Source: Candidatus Gastranaerophilales bacterium (GTDB lineage: Bacteria > Cyanobacteriota > Vampirovibrionia > Gastranaerophilales > Gastranaerophilaceae). From it: a stretch of 42,685 nt of DNA. This document shows positions 16,119-24,151 of this stretch, one piece after another; within the stretch, counting starts at the first letter, position 1, and each line of letters starts with the position of its first letter. The stretch spans positions 1 to 42,685 of the forward strand of contig UNSK01000014.1 in assembly GCA_900552525.1 (NCBI GenBank), in the 5' to 3' direction. The translations under genes were made by a program, and so were the position numbers. The notes beneath the pieces are model-generated. The model was not told the origin of the DNA. It saw nothing but the letters and a program-made list of their open reading frames with translations, and did not search any database.

Positions 16119-16130
16119 AACGGAGTCCTT

Positions 16131-16150
16131 GCCATATCGACATATTATTA
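16131..16150 (-). repeat. 20-bp direct repeat, copy 2 (partial tRNA end)
   Basis: Second identical copy of the tRNA-Leu 5' end, 174 bp from the first. Only the first acceptor-arm bases are present, so this is not a second tRNA gene. Confidence 0.8.
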
Positions 16151-16212
16151 TTCTATTACAAAAATATTAAAAAGTTAATATCGGTTCCAGATGAAATTAT
16201 TACATTTTGCGT

Positions 16213-16218
16213 TATAAT
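16213..16218 (+). promoter_or_regulatory. -10 element for the D-lactate dehydrogenase gene
   Basis: TATAAT, 28 bp before the ATG at 16247. No good -35 at the right spacing, so activator help or another start is possible. GAGGGG lies further in at 16233-16238 as the ribosome-binding site. Confidence 0.4.
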
Positions 16219-16246
16219 AAGGGCGGTAATAAATGAGGGGTTAATT

Positions 16247-17263
16247 ATGAAAATTGTATACTTTGATGTAGAGAATTATGAAGAAGAATTTTTAAAGGAA
16301 AATAATGACGGAAAATATACTTATTTTCTTGAGCAGAATCCACTTAATGATCTTTCTCCTATAAAGAAAGAATACGAGGATGCTGATATAATTTCTGTTT
16401 TTACAACTTCAAGAGTTAACAAAAAAGTTCTGGAACAGTTTAAAAATCTTAAATTAATAGCATTGCGTTCGGTAGGGTTTAATCATATTGATACAGATTA
16501 CTGTAAAGAACACGATATTGCAGTTGTTAATTCTCCGGGGTATGGAAATATTACTGTTGCAGAATTTGCGCTGGCTTTGCTTCTTAATGTTGCCAGAAAA
16601 GTTACAGAATCGTATACAGATTATAAAAACGGGTGTGTCAAACCTGAAAATCTTATGGGAACTGAACTATGCGGTAAAACTGTAGGTATTGTTGGGCTTG
16701 GAGCTATCGGCTCTGCTTTTGCTAAAATTGCTCACGGTCTTAGCATGAATATTCTCGGATTTGATAAATATGAAAAAGAAGAATTAAAACAAAATTACGG
16801 AGTAAAATATACGGATTTTGATACTTTGCTTAAAGAGTCAGATTTTATTTCTATTCACGCTCCGCTTACAAAAGACAATTATCATATGTTTGATGAAGAG
16901 AGTTTCAAAAAGATGAAAAAGACTGCGATAATTGTTAATACAGGACGCGGAGAACTTATTGATACAAAAGCGCTGTATGATGCAATCGTGAACAAACAAA
17001 TTGCAGGTGCAGGGCTTGACGTTCTGGAAAAAGAAGAAACAATAACGGATTTTGATTACATTGTCGGTCTAAACAGACTGGATAAATTTACTCTTGAACA
17101 GACAATAATCAATTCTCAGCTCTTCCGTCTGGATAATGTAATCGTTACTCCGCATACTGCTTTTAATTCACGTGAAGCTATTCATAGAATTTTACGTACA
17201 ACAATGAGCAATATTAACGAGTTTAGCTCTGGAAATATTCAAAATAATGTAATAAAAATATAA
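16247..17263 (+). CDS. D-lactate dehydrogenase (D-2-hydroxyacid dehydrogenase family)
   Basis: 338 aa. NAD-binding GLGAIGSAFAKIAHGLSMNI, VNTGRGELIDTKAL with the substrate Arg, GLDVLEKEE with the Glu, and VTPHTAF with the catalytic His are all in order. The fermentative D-LDH class also has a loop between GLDVLEKEE and the His region like the one here. It would reduce pyruvate to D-lactate with NADH, a plausible major fermentation product. The C-terminus faces the glycyl-radical gene over a shared hairpin (17266-17284). Other 2-hydroxyacid substrates remain possible. Confidence 0.88.
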   Translation: MKIVYFDVENYEEEFLKENNDGKYTYFLEQNPLNDLSPIKKEYEDADIISVFTTSRVNKKVLEQFKNLKLIALRSVGFNHIDTDYCKEHDIAVVNSPGYGNITVAEFALALLLNVARKVTESYTDYKNGCVKPENLMGTELCGKTVGIVGLGAIGSAFAKIAHGLSMNILGFDKYEKEELKQNYGVKYTDFDTLLKESDFISIHAPLTKDNYHMFDEESFKKMKKTAIIVNTGRGELIDTKALYDAIVNKQIAGAGLDVLEKEETITDFDYIVGLNRLDKFTLEQTIINSQLFRLDNVIVTPHTAFNSREAIHRILRTTMSNINEFSSGNIQNNVIKI

Positions 17264-17265
17264 AA

Positions 17266-17284
17266 GGGCTTATTATATAAGCCC
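17266..17284 (-). terminator. Shared hairpin between ldh and the glycyl-radical gene
   Basis: GGGCTTA/TAAGCCC stem with loop TTATA. On the minus strand it is followed by TTTTATATTTT, so it fits a terminator for the minus-strand gene better than for ldh, where no T-run follows. Confidence 0.55.
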
Positions 17285-17385
17285 AAGACATGTTATTATT
17301 TAAGTAATGGTTCAAGAGTGTGCTATATACATAGAGATTTGGACAGATACCGTCCTTAAGGTGTACTCCTCATATTTGTTCTAAT

Positions 17386-17628
17386 TTATCCAGCTAGTGA
17401 GCCGTGGAATGTTCTTGAAATGACATCATCCTGTTGTTCTTTAGTAAGCTTTATAAAGTTTACTGCGTAACCGGAAACTCTTACTGTTAATTGCGGATAT
17501 TTTTCAGGATGTTTTTGAGCATCTAACAAAGTATCTCTGTTAAATACGTTTACATTTAAGTGGTGGCCGCCTTTTTCAACATATCCGTCTAATAAGTTGA
17601 TTAAATTTTCTTCTTGCTGTGTTGTCAT
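17386..17628 (-). CDS. Stand-alone glycyl-radical domain (autonomous cofactor-like)
   Basis: 80 aa, corresponding to only the last part of pyruvate formate-lyase. It has [40 protein letters not shown], and the radical site RTFHG. Such proteins are known as GrcA/YfiD (127 aa in E. coli), which replace a broken radical domain of PFL, or as the separate small subunit of a split PFL. The 80-aa length and lack of the YfiD-type N-terminus fit a split subunit better. The large subunit is not in the window. AAGGAGA lies 9 bp before the ATG; see the dyad at 17698-17713. Confidence 0.85.
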   Translation of the reverse strand: MTTQQEENLINLLDGYVEKGGHHLNVNVFNRDTLLDAQKHPEKYPQLTVRVSGYAVNFIKLTKEQQDDVISRTFHGSLAG

Positions 17629-17670
17629 TTTGTTTTATCTCCTTTTATGTATTTCATTCTTTACATTTTT

Positions 17671-17676
17671 ATTATA
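17671..17676 (-). promoter_or_regulatory. -10 element for the glycyl-radical gene
   Basis: TATAAT on the minus strand, about 43 bp before the ATG, without a recognisable -35. This places the likely transcription start near 17664. Confidence 0.5.
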
Positions 17677-17697
17677 ACCCATGTAAAACGACATTTC

Positions 17698-17713
17698 TGT
17701 TGTTTTAACAACA
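17698..17713 (-). promoter_or_regulatory. CRP/FNR-shaped dyad upstream of the glycyl-radical gene
   Basis: TGTTGTTTTAACAACA is a 7-bp inverted repeat around 2 bp and also reads as TGTTG-N6-CAACA, the 5-6-5 spacing of the CRP/FNR family. Its centre (17705.5) is 41.5 bp upstream of the start predicted from the -10 at 17671-17676, the class II activator position, and the promoter lacks a -35. The regulator is not known. Confidence 0.45.
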
Positions 17714-17747
17714 AAGAAGTAAAATATTATTGGGCTGTTAAAGCAGA

Positions 17748-17796
17748 GGATGGCTTGTAGTAATACTAAAATCTTGTATTAATTACAATGCCATCC
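17748..17796. repeat. Long imperfect inverted repeat (19/21-nt arms)
   Basis: GGATGGCTTGTAGTAATAC (17748-17766) and the reverse complement of GTATTAATTACAATGCCATCC (17776-17796) agree but for two small differences; the loop is 9 nt. No T-run follows on either strand. It lies between the symporter stop and the glycyl-radical promoter. It could be a mobile hairpin (MITE- or REP-like) or an RNA-stability element. Confidence 0.5.
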
Positions 17797-17822
17797 GACA
17801 GTATATGATAAGTCTTTTTGTT

Positions 17823-17844
17823 GACTTTTTCTACAGAAAAAGTC
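17823..17844 (-). terminator. Hairpin at the symporter stop codon
   Basis: GACTTTTTC/GAAAAAGTC, 9-bp perfect stem with loop TACA; it overlaps the TGA stop of the symporter gene. A T-rich tract is only partly present, so termination may be inefficient. Confidence 0.4.
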
Positions 17845-19345
17845 AGAATTTCATAAAATTCATATTATGTTTAACAAGATATGTTTTAAGATCCCGTTTA
17901 ATTTCTGGTGCCAGAATGTAGAGTACAATAATGTTTGGCACACAGAGAGCAATCATCATTGCATCAGTAATATCAATAACTGATTTAACATTCATAGCAG
18001 AACCGATAATAATAAATAAACAGTAAGCAAGGTTAAAGAACAATACTCTTTTCTTGCCTTCTCCGATAAGGAAAGTCCATGCTTTCTGCCCGTAATAAGC
18101 CCACGAAATAAGAGTAGAGAGGGCGAACATAACTGCAATTATAGATAAAATAATCGGGAAGAATGGAATAACTGATTGGAAAGCATTAGATGCAAGTTCA
18201 ATACCAGAAATCTCTTTTGCAGCGTGTGTGCATGCGCCTGAGAAAACTATTGCGAATGAGGTGAACAAGCATAATACACCTGTTAAAAATGTTTCAATCA
18301 ATGCAACAAAACCTTGTGATACAGGTTCTTTTGTCTGTGCTGTAGCATAAACAATGGCAGCAGCACCTGTCCCGGCTTCATTTGATTGTACAGAACGTCT
18401 TAAGCCGATAATAATTGTTCCGAAAATACCTCCGGCTACGGCAGTAGGATGGAATGCTTCTTTTAAAATAAGCATTATTGCGTGAGGAATGTTCATAAAG
18501 TTAGCAAAAATAACTATAAGTCCTGAAACAATATAAAGAATACACATTGTAGGTGTAAGAATAGTTGTAACTTTAGCTATGCTCTTGATACCTCCCACAA
18601 TAACCATACCGATAAGTATTGCTACAACAAGCCCTACAAGCCAGGTATGACCATCTAAAAAGCTGTGGCTTCCTCCTGTAATAAATACAAGCTGGTGAGC
18701 AGTCTGGTTAATCTGAATCATATTACCGCCTGTAATACCGCCTCCAATACAAAGTATTGCATAAAGTACTGACAGAGGCTGACCGAGCCAGCGCATTTTC
18801 TTTCTGGTCAGTCCGTGTGCAATGTAGTGCATAGGACCGCCTGACACAGAGCCGTCAAGGTTAAATCTTCTATATTTTACTGCGAGAGTGGCTTCAACAA
18901 ATTTAATAGACATACCGAGCAGTGCACCTGCAAAAATCCAGAATGCAGCACCTGGTCCGCCTATAGAAATAGAAATTGCAACACCTGCTATACTTCCTAT
19001 TCCGATTGTTCCTGATAATGCTGTAGCTAAAGCTTGAAATGATGAAACTTCACCAAATCCGTCATGATGTTTCTCGGATGGTTTTGCTATTACATCAATT
19101 GCGTGTTTAAATCCCCAGATGGAAATTCCTTTAAAATAAAAAGTAAAGAAAAATCCTGCAATGAGTATCCAGAAAATAATTAATGGAACATCGCAGCCGC
19201 AAATTTTAATAGGGATGAAGATTAGGTCTGCTACTGCGTCGGACACCGGGGCGATATATTTGTCCATAAAGGCATCAACACCCATTGCCTGAGCCGGTGC
19301 AAGCGACATCAGCATTGTAAATAACATCATCATAAATCTCTTCAT
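17843..19345 (-). CDS. AGCS-family alanine:sodium symporter
   Basis: 500 aa from ATG 19343-19345, chosen since AGGA lies 7 bp before it; an ATG two codons upstream is possible. The N-terminus (MKRFMMMLFTMLMSLAPAQA) looks like an added signal or first membrane helix. Typical AGCS motifs are ALSGTIGIGSIAGVAIS, GGPGAAFWIFAGALLGMSIK and GGPMHYI, with about 10 further hydrophobic segments. It should import alanine or glycine with Na+. A single gene, with no obvious partner. Confidence 0.9.
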   Translation of the reverse strand: MKRFMMMLFTMLMSLAPAQAMGVDAFMDKYIAPVSDAVADLIFIPIKICGCDVPLIIFWILIAGFFFTFYFKGISIWGFKHAIDVIAKPSEKHHDGFGEVSSFQALATALSGTIGIGSIAGVAISISIGGPGAAFWIFAGALLGMSIKFVEATLAVKYRRFNLDGSVSGGPMHYIAHGLTRKKMRWLGQPLSVLYAILCIGGGITGGNMIQINQTAHQLVFITGGSHSFLDGHTWLVGLVVAILIGMVIVGGIKSIAKVTTILTPTMCILYIVSGLIVIFANFMNIPHAIMLILKEAFHPTAVAGGIFGTIIIGLRRSVQSNEAGTGAAAIVYATAQTKEPVSQGFVALIETFLTGVLCLFTSFAIVFSGACTHAAKEISGIELASNAFQSVIPFFPIILSIIAVMFALSTLISWAYYGQKAWTFLIGEGKKRVLFFNLAYCLFIIIGSAMNVKSVIDITDAMMIALCVPNIIVLYILAPEIKRDLKTYLVKHNMNFMKF

Positions 19346-19453
19346 AAGCATTTCCTTAATTTAACTACATTCGACTAATGAATAATCTCTCGCATTCTCT
19401 AATTGTAGCAAAAACATGTCAAGTCATTACAAAATCTTTACATAATAGGGCTT

Positions 19454-19484
19454 TTGTAACATTTTGTGATAAACTTTCTATAAA
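19454..19484 (+). promoter_or_regulatory. Possible promoter for the AsmA-like gene
   Basis: TTGTAA (19454-19459) and TATAAA (19479-19484) at 19-bp spacing, or CTATAA at 18, in the gap before the AsmA start. AAAAGGGG then precedes the ATG. The spacing is long, so support is modest. Confidence 0.35.
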
Positions 19485-19495
19485 AGGGGATATAT

Positions 19496-22400
19496 ATGAA
19501 AAAATGGGTAAAGGTAACTGCAAGTGCAGTTTTAGGTTCAGCAGCCCTTATGTATGCAGGGTTTCTTTTTGTTCTTCCAAATGTTATTGATTTAAATAAA
19601 TATAAAACGGAGGTTCAAAATTTAATTAATGAACAAACAAAGTTAAATATAGATTTTCAAAATCCGAAAATTATAACAACTCCATTGCTGGGAGCCGGTG
19701 TAAAAGCGGATAATATTACAATTAAGCTGCCGGATGATTCAATTTTATTTTCAGCAGACAGCATTAAAACAAGGATTGCATTGCCCAGCCTGTTTTTATT
19801 GACAGTAAAAGTTTCCTGTCTTGATGTAGAAAAACCTTTTATTAATCTTGAGATTAAAAATAACGAAAATTTTAAAATTGTTCAGCTCGTAGAAGATATG
19901 CTTAACGAAGGAAAAGAGCAGCGTCTTGAAGAAGGAAAACAAACTGTTCAGGCAGAAGCAGAAGGCCTAAAATTTAATCCGGAATGGATAAGAATAAAAG
20001 TCCCTGCTGTAAAGCTTCATAACTACAGGGTTCTGGTTAATGATTTGAAGTCAAAACATTATCTTGACCTTAAAGGTGAAGAACTTGTACTGGGATATTT
20101 TAACGGCAAGACTGCAAAAGTTAAAACTTATGCAGAACTATACAGCGACGAGAATAAAAACATTACTGCAAATGTTAATCTTAATACATTTTTGCCTGAA
20201 TTTGGAACAAAACTCGATAAAGAGGACGATCCGGCAGAGAGAGTCGATATTCCTTTTGTAAACCCTGTTACAATGTATAGAAACTATGATTTGAAAGCTA
20301 ATCTTGATACAAAATTAAGGATAAGAAATCACGGTAATCAATTATCTTCATTCGGGCATTTTAATATTGACGGTATAACATTAAAAGTTGCGGACTTAGA
20401 GCTTCCGGAAAGTTATCTTCATGCAGACACTTTTGGCAGCAGTGTTAACCTCGAAACAAATATTTATCCGGTAAAAGATCAGTATATTAATTTGGCCGGA
20501 AATTTAAATTACGGAAAACATCCGAAAGTTGATATGTCTATAAAGACAGGCACAATAAAATTTAATGACCTTCTAATTCTATCAAAAGCATTTCTTGATT
20601 CTCTGCACATTAAAAATGAACTTGCGGGTTTCAGGGCAGAGGGATACTTAAATGCAGACTGCCGTATAAAAACGAATTTTAAGAAACTTAATTCTTTCGG
20701 TTCAATTCTTGTAAGCAACGGCGGCGTGAATGTTCGAAATCTTGGCAGAGTTTTATCTAAAGGTAATATAAATATTAAACTTGATAATAATATTCTGGAT
20801 GTTAGAAATTCAAGTATCTTAATCGGCGGATCTCCGCTTTATATAGACGGGAAGATTGATGAAAAATCTGTTGCAGATATTAACATAAGTGCTGATAAAC
20901 TTCCTCTTGCAACCCTGTTTAACGCATTTGCACCGGAAGATATGAGAAAGAATTACAATTTCAAATCAGGAAATGCAACACTTAAACTTAATATTACAGG
21001 AAAACTTAAAGATGCAGCAGCCGGCCTGAAATTCGGCCTCGATAATCTTAGTGTTTCTGATAAAAGCATGAGTGTTTATAACGAAAAATTAACCGGTGAT
21101 TTTTTAATAAAAGCAAAAGAACTCTCAGGTAAAATTAATAATGATAACTTTAGAGTTTATCTGCCTTCTACAGCTTCAAAAATCGCTGTCCCAAAACTTA
21201 ACATAGAAGTTGCAGATAATAACATTACAATAAAAGAAAACTCTATTCTGTTTAATGATAAATCGAGTTTGAAATATTCCGGAGGAATAGTTGATTATAA
21301 CAAATTAAAATCTATTAATTTTAATACTAACGGTTCAATAAATACAGACGATTTAATTAAACTGATAGGGAGAGAGTTCAAACCTTTTATTCACTCTCAA
21401 GGCTCTATTCCTGTAAAACTTACATTTGACGGAGATAGACAGAAACAAACACTTTTTGCGCAGGCAATGTGCGACAAGGAAAATTTCCTTACGCCTGTAG
21501 ATTTTAAAAATACAGCAGGTCTGACAACAACTATTCAGTCAGTTGTCGATTTCAAACCCGGAAGAATAAAGATTAAAAAAACAGGTCTGTTTAAACGAAC
21601 GGTTAACGTGGATGAAGATGGCAACGAAATTGTAAAATTGGATGAGATTTTCGGTATTGACGGAACAATTGCAGGTGACAGAATTAATCTTATAAAGATA
21701 ACTATGCCTAAGGCTATGAGTGGTAATATTTATGCCTTTCCGCAGTCAGAATTCGGCCTCAAAGGACGTGCATTTGTATTCGGCGAATTGAAATCACCTA
21801 GATTAAGAGGCGGATATGAAGTTACAAATCTTTCAATACCTGAACTGCTTCTTACCTTGAAACAGGCCGATTTGGATTTTAAAGGACACAGTGCAGATTT
21901 TGCTGTAAGAGATTTGATGCTCAATGGCTCTGATATGCAGATTAACGGAACCTTTAGCACTCTGCCGTCGACAGATTTTGAAATATCAAAGCTTGATGTA
22001 TCTTCAAAATATCTGAATGTTGATAAAGTTATGAATGTCAGTGAGAGGGCTTTAAAATATGCACCAAAAACTCCTGCTAAAACTTCTGCAAGCTCGCAGC
22101 CTGCTGATATTCCTGTAATTATTTACAATGGTTCAATTAACTTTGCAAGAATTGTTACTGGAAATATTGATATCAGAAACACTCAGGCAGGTATTTCACT
22201 TGCTAATAATATATTTAATATAAGAAATCTTAGAACCAGGGCTTTTAACGGAAGAGTCAGAGGAAATATTTCTATGAACCTGATTTCGTCATTATTAAAT
22301 ATAAGACTTCGCGGAAACGGTGTAAACGTTGAAAAGGCGCTGCTTGATGCTGCCGGCATGAAAGATACACTTTCAGGTACAGCTTCTTTTGATACAGATA

Positions 22401-23191
22401 TTTCTCTTAAAGGTGCAACGTACGAAGAGCAGATGAGAAGTCTTAAAGGGGATGTTAATTTTGATGTTAGAAACGGACAATTCGGGCCTTTTGGCAAGCT
22501 TGAAAACCTGATTATTGCAGAAAATATAAGAGAATCCCAGCTTTTCCAAACCGCACTGGGCGGAGTAATAAGCGGACTTACAACAATCGATACAACTCAC
22601 TTTGCGGAGCTAAAGGGCACTTTGAGTTTTAATGACGGTATTTGTAATCTTAATCCTATAACATCTCTGGGTAATATTTTGAGTTTACATATTGCAGGCG
22701 AATTTGATTTGCTGAGAAATTATGCTGATATGAAAGTCCGTGCAAGAATGGCCTCTCTGGTTTCTAACCTCCTTGGCCCAATCGGCGCAATTAATCCGGC
22801 AAATCTTATTAACAGTGCTGCGAGCTTAAATATTGTTACAGCAAAAGCATTCTCTATTTTCTGCGAAATGATTCCGGAAGATGATATGAGTGCAATACCG
22901 AGTTTTTCAAACAAATATGTTGATAACGCTGCAACAAAATTCCAGCTTGTAGTGAGAGGAGATGCTGCAAAACCGCTTACGCTTGTCAAATCGTTCAAGT
23001 GGCTTGCAACCGAAACAGAATACCAGAATGCAGTTGAATACGTAAACTCAATTCCGGAACCTGTTGAAGGAAGCGAAGCTGCTACAATCGAAGAACTTGT
23101 GCAGGAAGTTGATGCTGAAAAGAAAACATTAAGATACAAGGTTAAAAATATGTTTAAGAGGGATAAGGATGCTGAAAAAACTGACAGGTAA
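19496..23191 (+). CDS. AsmA-family very large protein
   Basis: 1231 aa. One N-terminal membrane helix (KVTASAVLGSAALMYAGFLFVLP) followed by a long, beta-rich sequence with many N-I/D-K repeats. The start (VIDLNKYKTEVQNLINEQTK, then GVKADNITIKLPDDSILFSADSIK) is an AsmA N-terminal pattern and the last third has AsmA_2-type segments (GTASFDTDISLKG, and LKGDVNFDVRNGQFGPFG). AsmA-like proteins are thought to bridge the inner and outer membranes and move lipids, so this implies a diderm envelope. The 3' end overlaps an ABC permease gene by 23 bp. Confidence 0.82.
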   Translation: MKKWVKVTASAVLGSAALMYAGFLFVLPNVIDLNKYKTEVQNLINEQTKLNIDFQNPKIITTPLLGAGVKADNITIKLPDDSILFSADSIKTRIALPSLFLLTVKVSCLDVEKPFINLEIKNNENFKIVQLVEDMLNEGKEQRLEEGKQTVQAEAEGLKFNPEWIRIKVPAVKLHNYRVLVNDLKSKHYLDLKGEELVLGYFNGKTAKVKTYAELYSDENKNITANVNLNTFLPEFGTKLDKEDDPAERVDIPFVNPVTMYRNYDLKANLDTKLRIRNHGNQLSSFGHFNIDGITLKVADLELPESYLHADTFGSSVNLETNIYPVKDQYINLAGNLNYGKHPKVDMSIKTGTIKFNDLLILSKAFLDSLHIKNELAGFRAEGYLNADCRIKTNFKKLNSFGSILVSNGGVNVRNLGRVLSKGNINIKLDNNILDVRNSSILIGGSPLYIDGKIDEKSVADINISADKLPLATLFNAFAPEDMRKNYNFKSGNATLKLNITGKLKDAAAGLKFGLDNLSVSDKSMSVYNEKLTGDFLIKAKELSGKINNDNFRVYLPSTASKIAVPKLNIEVADNNITIKENSILFNDKSSLKYSGGIVDYNKLKSINFNTNGSINTDDLIKLIGREFKPFIHSQGSIPVKLTFDGDRQKQTLFAQAMCDKENFLTPVDFKNTAGLTTTIQSVVDFKPGRIKIKKTGLFKRTVNVDEDGNEIVKLDEIFGIDGTIAGDRINLIKITMPKAMSGNIYAFPQSEFGLKGRAFVFGELKSPRLRGGYEVTNLSIPELLLTLKQADLDFKGHSADFAVRDLMLNGSDMQINGTFSTLPSTDFEISKLDVSSKYLNVDKVMNVSERALKYAPKTPAKTSASSQPADIPVIIYNGSINFARIVTGNIDIRNTQAGISLANNIFNIRNLRTRAFNGRVRGNISMNLISSLLNIRLRGNGVNVEKALLDAAGMKDTLSGTASFDTDISLKGATYEEQMRSLKGDVNFDVRNGQFGPFGKLENLIIAENIRESQLFQTALGGVISGLTTIDTTHFAELKGTLSFNDGICNLNPITSLGNILSLHIAGEFDLLRNYADMKVRARMASLVSNLLGPIGAINPANLINSAASLNIVTAKAFSIFCEMIPEDDMSAIPSFSNKYVDNAATKFQLVVRGDAAKPLTLVKSFKWLATETEYQNAVEYVNSIPEPVEGSEAATIEELVQEVDAEKKTLRYKVKNMFKRDKDAEKTDR

Positions 23192-24014
23192 AGCACTTAT
23201 ACATACAATATTAATAATAACGTCGCTGCTGTCGATATTTCCTTTTATATGGCTAACCTCGACCTCACTTAAAGGTCTTGGTGAAGATATCTTTGCTTAC
23301 CCTCCGCATTTAATCCCATCTGATTTTACTTGGGCTAACTATGTTGATGTATGGCACAGGGTTAATTTTATGGGATATTTCTGGAATAGTGTAATTGTTG
23401 CAGCGCTTACAGTTATACTAAATCTGGTTCTATCATCGCTTGCTGCCTATCCTCTTGCAAGGATGAGTTTCAAGGGGAAAAAGTTTTTTTTCTTTGCAAT
23501 TCTTGCAACAATTATGATACCTTTTCAAGCAATAATGCTTCCTGTTTATATAATTACGTTGAAATTACATCTTATAGACAGTGTGAATAATGTTATGGGA
23601 TATATCGGCCTTGTAATGCCTTTTGCTGTAAGCGCATTCGGAATTTTTCTTATGCGTCAGGCATTTATTAAAGTTCCGAAAGAAGTTGAGGAAGCTGCAA
23701 TCGTTGACGGCTGCAATGTCTTTCAGATGTTTACAAAAGTTGTAATCCCGATGGTTAAGCCTACTCTTGCGGTGCTTGCGGTATTTACGTTTATCGGTTC
23801 GTGGGGGGAATTTCTCTGGCCGAGTATTATGCTGACAAAAGATGCTATGTACACACTTCCGGTGGGGATTAATAACCTGCAGGGAATGTTCTCTTCTAAC
23901 TGGAGATTTATTGCAGCAGGTTCAATAATTTCTACAATTCCGATAATAGTGTTTTTTCTGATGATGCAAAGATATTTTATATCAGGAGAAAATGACGGAG
24001 CTGTAAAGGGCTGA
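23169..24014 (+). CDS. Sugar ABC-transporter permease (MalG/UgpE-type), apparently orphan
   Basis: 281 aa with about six membrane helices. The first helix is TILIITSLLSIFPFIWLTST. The ABC-permease coupling motif EEAAIVDGCNVFQMFTKVVIPMVKP (EAA loop) sits near residue 175, the signature of the CUT1 family of sugar permeases (MalG, UgpE). Such permeases normally lie next to a second permease, a solute-binding protein and an ATPase; none is seen here. It begins inside the AsmA 3' end, so it is translated from the same message. A shared ATPase from elsewhere is likely. Confidence 0.85.
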   Translation: MLKKLTGKALIHTILIITSLLSIFPFIWLTSTSLKGLGEDIFAYPPHLIPSDFTWANYVDVWHRVNFMGYFWNSVIVAALTVILNLVLSSLAAYPLARMSFKGKKFFFFAILATIMIPFQAIMLPVYIITLKLHLIDSVNNVMGYIGLVMPFAVSAFGIFLMRQAFIKVPKEVEEAAIVDGCNVFQMFTKVVIPMVKPTLAVLAVFTFIGSWGEFLWPSIMLTKDAMYTLPVGINNLQGMFSSNWRFIAAGSIISTIPIIVFFLMMQRYFISGENDGAVKG

Positions 24015-24070
24015 CTTTTTCTTAGTATCATATAAGCTCCTTTTAATCTTATTGTAGTATAAGAGGCTGA

Positions 24071-24151
24071 TTGGGTGATAAATATTTTGTATACAATATA
24101 GCCAGAGCTCTAGATGTATCAATTGACAAGCTTGTGGCAGAAGTTAATTAA
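24071..24151 (+). pseudogene. Remnant of an XRE-family regulator
   Basis: Between the ABC permease and the histidine kinase the plus strand reads 26 codons without stop, ending ARALDVSIDKLVAEVN and a TAA. This is the final helix typical of XRE HTH domains (compare IAKALNVEIYELY in the 11,520 gene). A TGA lies directly upstream and no start codon is present, so only the tail of a lost gene is left. It overlaps the kinase stop by 4 bp. Confidence 0.35.

Noticed and set aside
16131..16150. Second tRNA gene
   Set aside because: Only the 5' end sequence of tRNA-Leu is present; no anticodon, T-arm or 3' arm follows.
22720..23196. Long open frame on the minus strand opposite AsmA
   Set aside because: The product is low-complexity (Ser- and Leu-rich) and has no start signals; it follows from codon bias of the true gene.
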